Of a stretch of 41,147 nucleotides of DNA, positions 40,945 to 41,147 are shown piece after piece (positions within the stretch are counted from its first letter, which is position 1; each line of letters opens with the position of its first letter). The notes under the pieces were generated by a model, which saw only the letters and a program-made list of their open reading frames with translations, made no database searches and was not told where the DNA came from. The position numbers and the translations under genes were made by a program. Source of the DNA: Halobacteriales archaeon QH_6_64_20. Lineage in GTDB: Archaea; Halobacteriota; Halobacteria; Halobacteriales; Halococcaceae. The DNA is taken from the NCBI GenBank assembly GCA_003021235.1, contig PXQR01000056.1, forward strand, positions 1 through 41,147, written 5' to 3'.

Positions 40945-41147
40945 GAGCACGACCTGCTCGTCGCGCCGACGCTCGCGGTTCCGCCCACCGTGAAGGCCGA
41001 CGACGAGAACACGCTCGGACCGACCGAGGTCGCAGGCGAGCCGGTGGATCCGCTCATCGGCTGGTGTCTTACCTACCCGTTCAACATGTCCAGCCACCCG
41101 GTCGCGAACGTCCCCGCCGGGCTCGACGACGGCGGGCTTCCGGTGTG
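40945..41147 (+). pseudogene. 3' part of an amidase-signature-family gene, joined to the D-aminoacylase remnant
   Basis: From about 40945 a different frame encodes the C-terminal part of an amidase (GatA-like signature family): EHDLLVAPTLAVPPTVKAD, then GWCLTYPFNMSSHPVANVPA and GLDDGGLPV, continuing past the window. The amidase N-terminus and its Ser-Ser-Lys catalytic core are absent. The join to the D-aminoacylase is abrupt and out of frame, so a deletion fused two once-neighbouring genes. Both families hydrolyse amide bonds, which may mean they formed one catabolic cluster. Confidence 0.75.

Noticed and set aside
1-41147. CRISPR arrays, tRNA or rRNA genes
   Set aside because: No regularly spaced repeats and no cloverleaf with a TTCRANNY arm were seen on reading both strands; a tRNAscan and repeat search would be decisive.

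Overview
The window is from a halophilic archaeon (class Halobacteria). The DNA is GC-rich. The soluble proteins are strongly acidic. Most genes have an AT-rich TATA box about 25-30 bp before the start codon with no Shine-Dalgarno site, which indicates leaderless transcripts. Markers seen include bacterial-type UvrA, CDC48/VAT, ABCE1/Rli1, archaeal DacZ, FAU-1, TFIIB (TFB) and a Tat lipoprotein. I do not assign a genus.

Layout: 1-5.6 kb holds a partial TrkA-like K+ regulator, an MFS transporter, uvrA and a membrane hydrolase. 5.6-9.3 kb holds an overlapping pair of membrane proteins (the second YjdF/DUF2238-like), a LURP-one-like protein, a second membrane hydrolase and an SDR oxidoreductase. 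9.4-13.1 kb holds a UspA protein, a ROK sugar kinase and a UvrD/Rep-type helicase. 13.1-17.2 kb holds a membrane glycosyltransferase, an unknown acidic protein framed by a 12-bp direct repeat, and an asparagine-synthetase-like protein without the glutaminase cysteine. 17.3-24 kb holds a small membrane protein, riboflavin synthase, a second MFS transporter, the FAU-1 RNA-binding protein, a PrsW-type protease, a small zinc finger and a winged-helix regulator. 24.1-31.8 kb is a housekeeping block: EMC6-like protein + Rli1, a small Hsp20-like protein + CDC48, diadenylate cyclase DacZ + MscS channel, and a zinc-ribbon membrane protein.

From about 31.76 kb to the right end the character changes to gene decay. 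There is a gene-poor kilobase with orphan promoter/operator-like palindromes and a TFB pseudogene (no start codon plus a frameshift). A sugar-type ABC operon follows, whose ATPase has lost the linker after the nucleotide-binding domain and whose first permease is frameshifted at a deletion. Then come a 145-bp MITE-like element with 10-bp flanking repeats, a 3'-truncated IS6-family transposase, an intact mannonate-dehydratase-like gene, and a D-aminoacylase fragment with a nonsense codon fused to the 3' part of an amidase gene.

I do not see a clear new multi-gene system. The best leads for novelty are the repeat-framed acidic gene, the AsnB-like protein with a possible coupled small ORF, the ACTGA-N4-TCAGT palindromes in the gene-poor region, and the structured intergenic elements that recur at gene 3' ends. 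No tRNA, rRNA or CRISPR array was recognised.
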